DNA from: Mediterraneibacter hominis
Lineage (GTDB): Bacteria > Bacillota > Clostridia > Lachnospirales > Lachnospiraceae
NCBI RefSeq assembly: GCF_014287475.1
Contig: NZ_JACOPF010000006.1
Location: 1-64,000, forward strand
Reading direction: 5' to 3'
DNA length: 64,000 nucleotides
The notes under the pieces were generated by a model. That model worked only from the letters and a program-made list of their open reading frames with translations, had not been told where the DNA came from and did no database searches. Position 1 is the first letter of the stretch. Every line of letters starts with the position of its first letter. A program made the position numbers and the translations under genes. Of the stretch, positions 16,752-25,018 are shown piece by piece.

Positions 16752-16806
16752 TTGAAAAAATCTATATTGGAGAATATTGTTTTACATAAGAAGACAGTAA
16801 TTACTG
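16752..16806 (+). promoter_or_regulatory. Candidate promoter and palindrome of the glycyl radical enzyme operon
   Basis: TTGAAA (16752-16757), 17 bp, TATTGT (16775-16780) forms a moderate promoter. The perfect palindrome CAGTAATTACTG (16795-16806) sits between it and the AGGAGG of the kinase gene, so it would be near the transcription start or in the leader. AraC sites are usually direct repeats, so a different protein may bind here. Confidence 0.4.
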
Positions 16807-16825
16807 TAAGACAGGAGGAAAAAAT

Positions 16826-17800
16826 ATGAAGTATTATCTTGGCTTAGACGTTGGGGGAACAAATTTTGCAGCGGGAATTATAGACGAAAACTACAGAGTG
16901 ATCGAAAAAATCAGTGTTCCTGCGGGTGCGGGAAGAAGTATAGAAGAGATCACAGAGGATATGGCAAACGTTTCGTTAGAAGTGGTAAAGAAAGCGGGGG
17001 TGGATATATCTGATTTTACTTCCTGGGGAATTGGCATGCCAAGCTTTGTAAATCCTAGAACGAACCTGTTAGTCCATGCAAATTGTTTTGGGTGGAAAAA
17101 CGTACCTATTTATTCTTACTTAGAACGACATATTCCACTTCCAATTTATATTGAAAATGATGCGAATTGTGCAGCTCTGGGGGAAACCTTGGCAGGAGGA
17201 GCAAAAGGATATGAAAATGTTTTGATGCTGACTCTGGGTACAGGACTTGGGGGAGGCATTATCTTGAATAAAAAAATATATGCGGGCGCCGATATGATGG
17301 GGGCAGAGTTAGGACACACAAAGCTTGTCTACAATGGTGCCGCGTGTACATGCGGACAATATGGATGTGCAGAGGCATATTGCTCTGCTACTGCTTTGAT
17401 TAGGCAGGCAAAGGAGGCGTTGGAGAGAGATCCAGAATCTTTGATGGTTAGATTGTGTGACGGTGACATTTCCAAACTGGAGGCAAAAACGGTGTTTGAC
17501 GCAATGAAACAAGGCGACGATACTGCGAGACAGGTGATTGAACAATATATAGATTATTTGTCCTGTGCAATATCTAGTTTTGTGGTCATTTTCCGGCCGG
17601 AAATTATTATATTAGGAGGCGGTGTGGCAAATGCAGGAGAAATTTTACGCAGGCCGTTGCAGGAAAGACTGCTTGTGAATACATATGCAGGAAGCGAAAT
17701 CGGTGTTCCGGATATTAAAATTGCGGAGTGTGGAAATGACGCGGGGCTTATTGGAGCAGCAATGCTAGAGAAGTATGGCATGAATAGAAATCAGAAATAG
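16826..17800 (+). CDS. ROK-family sugar kinase
   Basis: A 324-aa ROK kinase. The N-terminal ATP loop is GLDVGGTNFAAGI (residues 6-18), the catalytic Asp is in ENDANCAALGE (~residue 113), the second phosphate loop is GTGLGGGI, and the zinc motif is CTCGQYGCAE. ROK enzymes phosphorylate hexoses at C6 (glucose, allose, mannose, fructose, ManNAc). It is first in the operon, 17 bp before the glycyl radical enzyme, so its 6-phosphate product is probably that enzyme's substrate. A repressor role is excluded, since there is no N-terminal HTH. RBS AGGAGG. Confidence 0.87.
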   Translation: MKYYLGLDVGGTNFAAGIIDENYRVIEKISVPAGAGRSIEEITEDMANVSLEVVKKAGVDISDFTSWGIGMPSFVNPRTNLLVHANCFGWKNVPIYSYLERHIPLPIYIENDANCAALGETLAGGAKGYENVLMLTLGTGLGGGIILNKKIYAGADMMGAELGHTKLVYNGAACTCGQYGCAEAYCSATALIRQAKEALERDPESLMVRLCDGDISKLEAKTVFDAMKQGDDTARQVIEQYIDYLSCAISSFVVIFRPEIIILGGGVANAGEILRRPLQERLLVNTYAGSEIGVPDIKIAECGNDAGLIGAAMLEKYGMNRNQK

Positions 17801-17817
17801 AAGGAGGCGGCGCAAGA

Positions 17818-20124
17818 ATGGTGAAATTTGATGTAGAAGGAAGCCAGAATGTGGAAGTAAGCGAGAAAATTCCATGTGAAAAAAGTTTAGTCAGACAGTT
17901 GGAAATAATGGAGGAATATACCGCTGTGCATAAAAAATTCAGCGGGGCTTCGAAAGAGAGAAGAGAAGTGGAATGTTTAAAGGTTATCTTTCCTCAGATG
18001 TTCCGAACTATTGAGAAACAGGATTTGTTTGCAGGAAGGCTAGATTTTCTGCCGATTGGATTTGGAACTGTAACCTCAATCGGCGGGGTGGGACATTACT
18101 GTGTATTCAATAAACTGCGTAAATTTCAAGAGGAGATTAAGAAGCAGGGGGAAATCTACTATGACAGGGTGGAAAATCTATATCAATATTGGCTTGAGCA
18201 TGATTTAAAGACACAGTATTGTAGGGAGGTTTTGACAGAGACGACCATTGGACGTTTTATCGACGTAGAATATCCATTGATTGCAACGGCGCGACTGTCT
18301 GGAATGATGCTGGATTACCCCAAATTGTTAGAAAATGGTGTGGGCGGATTAAAGAGAATTATTTCAGAAAAACTGACAGGTACACCAGACAATGAATTTT
18401 ATAAAGCCAGTCTGGAATGTTTGGAGCTTGTGACGGTCAGTGCAGATGCTTTAAGAGAGCAGGCACAGAAGCAGATAGAAGAGTTAAAAGAAACTGACAG
18501 TAAGAGGAAACAGGAGCTTTGGCGGATAAAAGAGGGCTTAGAGAAAATACGGGAAGACAAACCCTCTACTTTCCATGAGGCTTTACAATTATTCTGGCTG
18601 TATGCGCTGCTCGCAGGAGTAATTAATTACGGACGGCTGGACGATTTTTTGGGGCCTTACCTCGCAGCGGATCTGGACAGCGGACGTATGACAGAGCAGG
18701 AGGCATATGCGTATATAAAATCCCTTTGGACGATGATTGAGAATCGACGTACAACAGTAAACGGGCGTGTAATTGTCGGAGGAAAAGGAAGAAAACACCC
18801 GAAAGAAGCGGATCGTTTTTTACATATAGCGATGAAGGTGTGCAAGGACTGCCGGTATGTAGAGCCACAGTTTACACTACGTCTTACGCAGGATACCACA
18901 GAAGAAATATGGAAAGAAGCATTGGATGCTCTCGGCGCAGGCGCAACGTATCCTACTCTTTACAATGATGAGGTGAATGTTCCGGCGGTGGCCTATGGAA
19001 TGCGTGTAAGTGAAGAAACTGCAAAGAGGTATGTTCCGTTTGGGTGTACAGAATTTGTACTATGGGGACAAAGTACGGGAACACCGAATATCTGCATTAA
19101 TTTGTTGAAGCTTTTAAACATCTACATGAACGAAGGAATTGACCCTATGGACGGCAAGTACAAATTAGGGGAAGTTTCTCCAAAGAAACTGGAAGAGATA
19201 CAAAGCTTTGAGGAATTTTATGACGGCTATAAAGAAGTTCTGGACTATTATATGGATTTGTCTGTGCAGGCGCAATATCGTTCCTATGGCGTGATGAATG
19301 AACAGGTCAGCTTTTTGTTCACAAGTATACTTATGGACGACTGCATTGAAAGAGGAAAGGCTTTATTAGACGGAGGAGTCAGATACCTGGGAGGAACCTG
19401 TGAAACATATGGAAATATAAATGCTTCGGATTCATTGTGGGCAATCAAACACCTTGTATTTGACACAAAGCGCTATACCTTAAGAGAAATAGAAGAAGCT
19501 GTGTTGGCTGACTACTGTGGGTACGAGGACATAAGAAAAGCCTGCCTTAACTGCGATAAGTATGGAAACGATCTGGAAACGGCAGACGGCATGGCAAATA
19601 GTCTGTATGAGTACGTATCTAAAGGCATACGTAACCGCGGAATTGAAATAGGGATGCAGTATTTTTTGATCGTAATCAGCAATAATTCTTTAAACACAGA
19701 ATGGGGAATCAGGACGTCTGCATCTCCGGATGGAAGACTGTCGGGAGTATATATGAATCCTGCAAACAATCCGCAGGGTGGAGCAGACAAAAACGGGCCG
19801 ACAGCGATGTTGAATTCTTTGACTACATTTGATGCAAAATACCATGCAGGTTCTGTACAGAATATTAAATTTGAGAAGAGCATGTTTAATAAAAATAAGG
19901 CTCTGATTGAAGCAATGTTTAAGGCATACTTTGAAAAAGGCGGGTGCCATCTGATGGTAACAGTAGTGGACAAGGGAGCCTTGGAAGATGCAATGATACA
20001 CCCAGAAAAATATCCTGATTTAATCGTGCGTGTCGCCGGATATTCAGCGGTATTTATCCATCTGGATCGAAGTGTTCAGGAAGAACTGTTGAGTCGTTCA
20101 CTTTACGGAGAGGCGGGCGTGTGA
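17818..20124 (+). CDS. Glycyl radical enzyme (PFL/dehydratase superfamily), unassigned substrate
   Basis: A 768-aa glycyl radical enzyme. The thiyl Cys is C410 in VPFGCTEFVLW, with the base position E412 kept (GCxE as in dehydratases and C-O/C-N lyases, unlike the Cys-Cys of pyruvate formate-lyase). The radical Gly is G741 in RVAGYSAVF, 27 residues from the end. Shorter than choline- or glycerol-type enzymes (~790-850 aa). It is co-transcribed with a ROK kinase and its own activase, so a 6-phosphosugar substrate is inferred. The E. coli enzymes YbiW and PflD act on 1,5-anhydrohexitol 6-phosphates, which would suit this context. Pyruvate formate-lyase activity is excluded by the active site. 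Confidence 0.88.
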   Translation: MVKFDVEGSQNVEVSEKIPCEKSLVRQLEIMEEYTAVHKKFSGASKERREVECLKVIFPQMFRTIEKQDLFAGRLDFLPIGFGTVTSIGGVGHYCVFNKLRKFQEEIKKQGEIYYDRVENLYQYWLEHDLKTQYCREVLTETTIGRFIDVEYPLIATARLSGMMLDYPKLLENGVGGLKRIISEKLTGTPDNEFYKASLECLELVTVSADALREQAQKQIEELKETDSKRKQELWRIKEGLEKIREDKPSTFHEALQLFWLYALLAGVINYGRLDDFLGPYLAADLDSGRMTEQEAYAYIKSLWTMIENRRTTVNGRVIVGGKGRKHPKEADRFLHIAMKVCKDCRYVEPQFTLRLTQDTTEEIWKEALDALGAGATYPTLYNDEVNVPAVAYGMRVSEETAKRYVPFGCTEFVLWGQSTGTPNICINLLKLLNIYMNEGIDPMDGKYKLGEVSPKKLEEIQSFEEFYDGYKEVLDYYMDLSVQAQYRSYGVMNEQVSFLFTSILMDDCIERGKALLDGGVRYLGGTCETYGNINASDSLWAIKHLVFDTKRYTLREIEEAVLADYCGYEDIRKACLNCDKYGNDLETADGMANSLYEYVSKGIRNRGIEIGMQYFLIVISNNSLNTEWGIRTSASPDGRLSGVYMNPANNPQGGADKNGPTAMLNSLTTFDAKYHAGSVQNIKFEKSMFNKNKALIEAMFKAYFEKGGCHLMVTVVDKGALEDAMIHPEKYPDLIVRVAGYSAVFIHLDRSVQEELLSRSLYGEAGV

Positions 20125-21035
20125 TGAATAGGAGAACGCTTCCTGTGTCGAATATCGAACGCTTTGCGATCCACGACGGGCCAGGTATCAGAACGACGGT
20201 TTTCCTCCAAAGCTGTCCGCTGCGGTGCCAGTGGTGCGCAAACCCAGAAGCACAGACGGAAGGAAAACATTTGATGTTTTTAGAACAAAAGTGTGTGGGA
20301 TGTGGAAGCTGTGTAAAGAATTGCCCGCAGCATGCAATTACAATACGCGAAGGGAAAGCACGTGTGTGTCGGGAAAAGTGTATTGTATGCGGGAAATGTG
20401 CGCAAACTTGTCCAAATGAGGCATTGAGTATAAGTGGAAAGCAAATGACGCCGGATGAGATATATGACATTGTAGTCAGGGACAGTATTTATTATGAAAA
20501 AACAGGCGGAGGAGTGACCTTTTCAGGAGGGGAGGCACTGCTCCATATCGAAGAAATTGCCATACTAACAGACAGGCTGAGAAGAGCTGGAATCCATACG
20601 GCGGTAGAAACCTGCGGGTATGTACCGGAAGCATATATAAAAAAAGCGGTACAAGCGATAGAGTTGTTTTTATTTGACATAAAAACATTAGATGCAGACA
20701 AGATGAAACGATACACAGAGGGAGAACTGTCTGTGGTTCTGAACAATTTTACATATGTTGCAAAATGTGGGCCAGACAGAGTGACGGCACGTATACCAGT
20801 GATTCCAAATTTGAACCATACAGAAAAAGAGATGCTGGAAATCTTCCAGTTTTTAGTAGACAACCATGTGAAAAAGGCAGATCTTCTGCCGTATCATACG
20901 CTGGGGATAACAAAATATAAGCAACTTGGAAAAGAATATCCCTTTGACTGCAGAGAAAGCTTAAGACCGGATGAACTGATAAGGTACCGGTCCATAGGGG
21001 AAGAAATGGGGTTATGTATTACAATAGGGGGATAA
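20124..21035 (+). CDS. Glycyl-radical enzyme activating protein (radical SAM)
   Basis: A 303-aa activase. The radical SAM cluster motif is CPLRCQWC (residues ~32-39), and two inserted ferredoxin-type clusters follow: CVGCGSCVKNCP and CIVCGKCAQTCP. GGGVTFSGGEALLH is the SAM-binding GGE region. The ATG at 20124 overlaps the enzyme's TGA (TGATG), indicating translational coupling; a GTG at 20121 is possible. It generates the Gly741 radical on the upstream enzyme. The two extra Fe-S clusters are typical of activases for non-PFL glycyl radical enzymes. A terminator begins in its stop codon. Confidence 0.92.
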   Translation: MNRRTLPVSNIERFAIHDGPGIRTTVFLQSCPLRCQWCANPEAQTEGKHLMFLEQKCVGCGSCVKNCPQHAITIREGKARVCREKCIVCGKCAQTCPNEALSISGKQMTPDEIYDIVVRDSIYYEKTGGGVTFSGGEALLHIEEIAILTDRLRRAGIHTAVETCGYVPEAYIKKAVQAIELFLFDIKTLDADKMKRYTEGELSVVLNNFTYVAKCGPDRVTARIPVIPNLNHTEKEMLEIFQFLVDNHVKKADLLPYHTLGITKYKQLGKEYPFDCRESLRPDELIRYRSIGEEMGLCITIGG

Positions 21036-21057
21036 TCCAATCCCCCTGTTTATTTTT
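21028..21057 (+). terminator. Intrinsic terminator after the activase gene
   Basis: GGGGGAT (21028-21034), loop AATCCA, ATCCCCC (21041-21047), then TGTTTATTTTTA. The stem overlaps the stop codon. Confidence 0.8.
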
Positions 21058-21060
21058 ATA

Positions 21061-21195
21061 TAATAGGAAATTTCGATAAATTTCCTATTATACAAAAAGC
21101 CCTCCGGGCAGGATGCGCACGCCGCAATAAGGAAATTTTACCGCTTTGCGGTATTGCGGCGGCGCGCAAAGTGGGCTTGCCCACTTTGTTCACTA
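21061..21195. repeat. Four tandem inverted repeats before manA
   Basis: In sequence order: AATAGGAAATTT / AAATTTCCTATT (21063-21090, 4-nt loop); GCCC-TCC-GGGC (~21100-21110); CGCCGCAATA / TATTGCGGCG (~21120-21165), enclosing TACCGC-TTT-GCGGTA; and CAAAGTGGG / CCCACTTTG (~21168-21189). It is GC-rich compared with the region and looks like a mobile or REP-like intergenic repeat. Confidence 0.7.
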
Positions 21196-21219
21196 TTTTT
21201 GAGAGAAGAGGAAAAGTGT

Positions 21220-22122
21220 ATGAGAGAATTAATATTTTTAGAAACAGAATTTAAGAAAATGATATGGGGAGAAGAACAATGGGTGATAAGTGCCAATGAA
21301 AAAGGGGATTGCAGAATAAAAAATGAAGGTTGGAGAGGAAAAACGTTATCGGCATTATGGAAAGAAGCTCCGGAACTATTCGGAAATATAAAAAAAGAAT
21401 ACTTCCCGCTTTTGGTGAAAGTGATAAAGGCGCGGGAAGATTTGAGCATACAGGTACACCCTGATGATGTCTATGCAGAAGAACACGAAGAGGGAAGTCC
21501 AGGTAAAAATGAATGTTGGTATATTCTGGAGTGTGAGAAAGATTCCTACCTGATTGTAGGACATAATGCAGTAAGTAGACAGGAATTAAGGCAGATGATT
21601 GAGGAAGGCAGGTGGATGAGTTTATTTAGGAAAGTTCCGATCAAAAAAGGCGATTTTATAAAGATTGATGCGGGGACTCTTCATGCGATAAAAGGAGGGA
21701 TTACACTTCTTGAGATTCAGGAAAATTCAGATATTACTTACCGAGTGTATGACTATGGAAGGAAGAAAGACGGGAAACCAAGAGAATTGCATACACAAAA
21801 GGCTCTTGACGTTATAAAGGTACCGGCAGAGAGCACAGAAACAAGCATTTACAGGGCGGAAGCTATTTGCAAAAACCAGGAGGAAATCCTGGGAGAAAAT
21901 GCTTATTACAAGGTTTTTAGGATATATGTTTTAGATTCTTTCAAAATGGAGCAGAGGTTCCCGTTTTTGATTGTGAGTGTGGTGGAAGGATCTGGGAGGA
22001 TAAATAATATGCATATTAAAAAAGGAGATCATTTTATCATATCGGCAGGTTATGGAACGTCAGAATTCAAAGGAGAGATGGAATTGATTTGTTCCACGTA
22101 CCCTGTACTACAGAAAAAATAG
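21220..22122 (+). CDS. manA: Mannose-6-phosphate isomerase, class I
   Basis: A 300-aa type I phosphomannose isomerase that interconverts mannose 6-phosphate and fructose 6-phosphate with one zinc ion. Zinc ligands are seen in LSIQVHPDDVYAEEHE (Gln-His), the following NECWYI Glu, and DAGTLHAI (His). The arginine of the active site is in DITYRVYDYGR. ATG 21220 has GAGGA about 10 nt upstream; longer forms would start inside the repeats. The length matches short Firmicutes ManA. It is 98 bp past the repeat block's first hairpin and next to the ROK kinase operon, so it may feed the 6-phosphosugar product into glycolysis. Confidence 0.9.
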   Translation: MRELIFLETEFKKMIWGEEQWVISANEKGDCRIKNEGWRGKTLSALWKEAPELFGNIKKEYFPLLVKVIKAREDLSIQVHPDDVYAEEHEEGSPGKNECWYILECEKDSYLIVGHNAVSRQELRQMIEEGRWMSLFRKVPIKKGDFIKIDAGTLHAIKGGITLLEIQENSDITYRVYDYGRKKDGKPRELHTQKALDVIKVPAESTETSIYRAEAICKNQEEILGENAYYKVFRIYVLDSFKMEQRFPFLIVSVVEGSGRINNMHIKKGDHFIISAGYGTSEFKGEMELICSTYPVLQKK

Positions 22123-22160
22123 ATATAATTTCAATAAGTTTAATTTTTTTTTGCACATTG

Positions 22161-22190
22161 ATGATAAAATATGATAAAATATGATAGAGA
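22161..22190 (+). promoter_or_regulatory. 10-bp-phased ATGAT repeats upstream of the DeoR gene
   Basis: ATGATAAAAT, ATGATAAAAT and ATGATAGAGA start at 22161, 22171 and 22181, an exact 10-bp period. The same phased ATGAT unit occurs at 23008-23052 and 26897-26921, so it is a candidate operator for the adjacent DeoR protein (autoregulation). Confidence 0.55.
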
Positions 22191-22227
22191 GAAGGTTGTT
22201 GCTGAAAAAATGAAATAGGAGTAGGAT

Positions 22228-22992
22228 ATGATTGCGTTAGAAAGAAAAAGGTATATTTTAAATGCGCTTAATGAAAAAGGGATTATTAATCTGAGGGAAA
22301 TTGCGAAAGAGCTGAATATGGCAGAGATAACAATACGGCGTGATTTTGAAAAGCTGGAAGCGGAAGGAAAGTTAAAGCGTGTACAGGGGGGCGCAACCAT
22401 TGGAGAGGATTCGCAGAATGATGTAAGTGCAGAGCTTACTATGAGCAGAAAAATTTCTGTTCATATGAAAGAAAAAGAACTGGTTGCACGTTATGTCGCC
22501 AAAACTGTAAAAGAAGGGGAGTGCGTTTTTATCGACGGAGGGACGACCATGATTCCGTTAGTAGCAGAGCTGGTCAAGAAAAACGTGCATATTGTTACGT
22601 ATAACACGTTGATTTTAGAAAAGCTTGCGAATCCGTCGGCGAAGATATTTATGATTGGCGGGGAGTATTCGCCTTATTTTAATATGAATGTCGGAGCAAT
22701 GGCACAGGATATGCTGCGTCAATTCCATTTTGACAAAAGCTTTATCAGCTGTGTGGCTGCCAATTTGGAGCAAAAAGCGGCTTATATGGCGGAGACAGAG
22801 AGTTTGATTATGAAAAAGATTGCTATGGAGCAGTCAGATAATAATTACCTGCTGATAGACGCGCATAAATTTGAGGCGAACGGGTTCTTAAAATTATGTG
22901 ATTTTTCGAAATTTGACAAAATCTACTGTAATGAATTCCAGACGGATACGGCCCTTCCGGATAACATTACTATGGTGAAAGCGGATATATGA
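22228..22992 (+). CDS. DeoR/GlpR-family transcriptional regulator
   Basis: A 254-aa repressor. The N-terminal HTH (RKRYILNALNEKG then INLREIAKELNMAEITIRRD) carries the DeoR signature, followed by LKRVQGGA. The C-terminal DeoRC sensor domain includes FIDGGTTMIPL and IGGEYSPYF. It probably senses a phosphosugar and represses its own gene, the nanE operon and the ABC operon through the phased ATGAT repeats. RBS AGGAGTAGG. Confidence 0.88.
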   Translation: MIALERKRYILNALNEKGIINLREIAKELNMAEITIRRDFEKLEAEGKLKRVQGGATIGEDSQNDVSAELTMSRKISVHMKEKELVARYVAKTVKEGECVFIDGGTTMIPLVAELVKKNVHIVTYNTLILEKLANPSAKIFMIGGEYSPYFNMNVGAMAQDMLRQFHFDKSFISCVAANLEQKAAYMAETESLIMKKIAMEQSDNNYLLIDAHKFEANGFLKLCDFSKFDKIYCNEFQTDTALPDNITMVKADI

Positions 22993-23007
22993 GAAAAAAG
23001 TTTAAAA

Positions 23008-23080
23008 ATGATAATAAATGATAATTAATGATATAAAAAGATAAAAAATGATTGACAACGTCCGGCTGCGGTGGTATGAT
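23008..23080 (+). promoter_or_regulatory. nanE-operon promoter with phased ATGAT operator array
   Basis: TTGACA (23052-23057), 17 bp, TATGAT (23075-23080) is a near-consensus promoter. ATGAT units start at 23008, 23018, 23028, (AAGAT) 23038 and 23048, all with a 10-bp period, and the last runs into the -35. A protein bound here would cover one face of the DNA helix. Confidence 0.7.
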
Positions 23081-23119
23081 AATTTCAACATACAAAGTTG
23101 AATAAGGAGACAGTGTTTT

Positions 23120-23866
23120 ATGAAGACGAAGGATGAAAGAAAAAGAGCAATTTTGGAATCCTTTAAGAACGGTCTGATTGTTTCCTGCCAAGCGCAGCCG
23201 GACGATCCAATTTATAGTGAAGAAATGCCGGTGAAAATGGCAGAGGCGGCAAAATGGGCCGGAGCCGTCGGGATTCGGGCAAATTCACCAGAGCAGATAC
23301 GCGCGATCCACAAGGCTGTGGATTTGCCAATTATCGGACTGTACAAGATTTGGAATGAAAATACAGATGTATTTATTACACCGACCTTAGAAGCAGCGAT
23401 AGAAGTCTATGAAGCAGGAGCAGAAATTGTTGCATTAGATTGTACAGAACAAGAGATTAATGGACGAAAAGCTTATGAACTTTTTCCGGAAGTAAAAAAA
23501 GCATTGCCAGATGCGATACTATTTGCCGATGTTTCAAATTATAGGGAGGCAAAGAGAGCCGTTGAAATGGGGGCGGATATTGTAGGCCCTACTTTATATG
23601 GTTATACAAAAGAAACAAAAGAAATTGAGATGCCGGATTTACGAGAGTTTGCAAAAATGTGCCGAGACTTGAAAGACGAAGCGTATGTGGTGATGGAAGG
23701 GCATATCTATACACCCGAAGATGCTATGAAATGTATTTATCTGGGAGCACATGCTGTAGTTGTTGGAAGTGCAATTACCCGCCCGCATCTGACAGCGAAG
23801 CGTTTTGTGGATCTGTTGAGTGGATACCAAAATGATTGGCGTACAGATGAGAGAAGAAAACATTAG
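23120..23866 (+). CDS. nanE: N-acetylmannosamine-6-phosphate 2-epimerase-like protein
   Basis: A 248-aa TIM barrel of the NanE family. Conserved blocks are VSCQAQPDDPIY, GIRANSPEQI, GLYKIWN (catalytic Lys), FITPT, VALDCTEQ, GPTLYGYT, VVMEGHIYTPED (catalytic Glu) and VVGSAITRP. It would epimerise ManNAc-6-P to GlcNAc-6-P. No sialic acid lyase, NagA or NagB is present in the window, and the operon partners are Gfo/Idh and TIM-barrel enzymes, so a related 2-epimerisation of another 6-phosphosugar is possible. RBS AAGGAG. Confidence 0.8.
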   Translation: MKTKDERKRAILESFKNGLIVSCQAQPDDPIYSEEMPVKMAEAAKWAGAVGIRANSPEQIRAIHKAVDLPIIGLYKIWNENTDVFITPTLEAAIEVYEAGAEIVALDCTEQEINGRKAYELFPEVKKALPDAILFADVSNYREAKRAVEMGADIVGPTLYGYTKETKEIEMPDLREFAKMCRDLKDEAYVVMEGHIYTPEDAMKCIYLGAHAVVVGSAITRPHLTAKRFVDLLSGYQNDWRTDERRKH

Positions 23867-23902
23867 ATAAAGGATCAAAAATGAGAAATTGGAGGATGCG
23901 GT

Positions 23903-24997
23903 ATGAAAAAATGGAAAATAGCAATTATGGGATGTGGCATGATTGCACAGGATATTTACATTCCACAGATAAAAAAGATGTCGAAAGCAGAATTGGCAGC
24001 TGTTTGTGATATTAATGCTGCACGTGCCAAAGAATGTGCGGAGAAATTCGCGATTCCGCAATGGTACAGTGATTACGACGAGCTGCTGGAAAAATGTGAA
24101 TTTGATATTTTGATGGATATAGCCTCCATACCGGCACATCACGAGATTAATATGAAGGCACTGAAAGCCGGAAAACATCTCTATTCACAAAAACCGGTAG
24201 GGCTGTCTGTAGAACAGGTTACAGAACAGATAGAGGCAGCGAAGGAAGCGCATGTGAAATATTCAGCCTCTCCGATTCATCTTCTTCGGCCCGACATTAA
24301 AAAGGTGCGTGAGATTATTGCAAACGGAACAATCGGAAAGGTGACAATGATCCGTGTACATGCCTCCCATGGAGGGCCAGAATATTTCCAGTACAGAGAT
24401 GCAGATCCATCCTGGTTTTTTAAACCAGGGGCAGGGGCGTTATATGACATGGGTGTTCATGGAATTACAATGGCAACGGCAGTCATGGATCGGCCGGCAA
24501 AGGAAGTGGGATGTATGGCGGCAATATCTGAACCAGAGAGAACGGTACGCTCTGGAGCTTTTGACGGGAAAAAGATAAAGACGGATATGCTTCCAGATAA
24601 TTATTTGATTACTCTGAATTGGGGAGACGGCTGTATTGGAATTATAGATACGGGCTTTTGCCAGAAGGCTTCTACCGTAAATATGCTGGAAGTATATGGA
24701 ACACTTGGGACGGTAACGATACTTGGAGAACTGCGGATTGGAGAAGGGGATGGGGTTCGGTTGTACCTGGATGATCCAGAAAAGAAAGCAAGAGGCTGGA
24801 TGGATCCACTTCCACAGATGTATCCAGATAAGGAATTTGAACAGGCAGACAGCATAGCTGATTTGATAGAAGCGATAGAAAATGATACAGAAACAGGGCT
24901 GCCGCCAGAGCATGCAAGACATGTAATTGATATTTTGTGTACCATACCAAAGGCAGCAGAAGAAAAACGCATTTTACCTCTTCATACAGAGTTTTAA
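23903..24997 (+). CDS. Gfo/Idh/MocA-family oxidoreductase (1)
   Basis: A 364-aa NAD(P)-dependent sugar or cyclitol dehydrogenase. The Rossmann segment is IMGCGMIAQ (residues ~7-15). The family's EKP is QKP here (YSQKPVG), keeping the catalytic Lys. The second catalytic block reads YDMGVHGI, with the conserved Asp and His. It would oxidise or isomerise a sugar at C2, C3 or C4 through a keto intermediate. Its partners are NanE upstream and a sugar isomerase 21 bp downstream. RBS TGGAGG. Confidence 0.87.
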   Translation: MKKWKIAIMGCGMIAQDIYIPQIKKMSKAELAAVCDINAARAKECAEKFAIPQWYSDYDELLEKCEFDILMDIASIPAHHEINMKALKAGKHLYSQKPVGLSVEQVTEQIEAAKEAHVKYSASPIHLLRPDIKKVREIIANGTIGKVTMIRVHASHGGPEYFQYRDADPSWFFKPGAGALYDMGVHGITMATAVMDRPAKEVGCMAAISEPERTVRSGAFDGKKIKTDMLPDNYLITLNWGDGCIGIIDTGFCQKASTVNMLEVYGTLGTVTILGELRIGEGDGVRLYLDDPEKKARGWMDPLPQMYPDKEFEQADSIADLIEAIENDTETGLPPEHARHVIDILCTIPKAAEEKRILPLHTEF

Positions 24998-25018
24998 AAG
25001 GGAAAAAGGAGGAAGCAT

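Noticed and set aside
17818..20124. Pyruvate formate-lyase
   Set aside because: The active site has GCTE instead of the adjacent Cys-Cys of formate-lyase.
23120..23866. Sialic acid catabolism operon
   Set aside because: No NanA, NagA, NagB or sialic acid transporter is present; NanE alone is not sufficient evidence.
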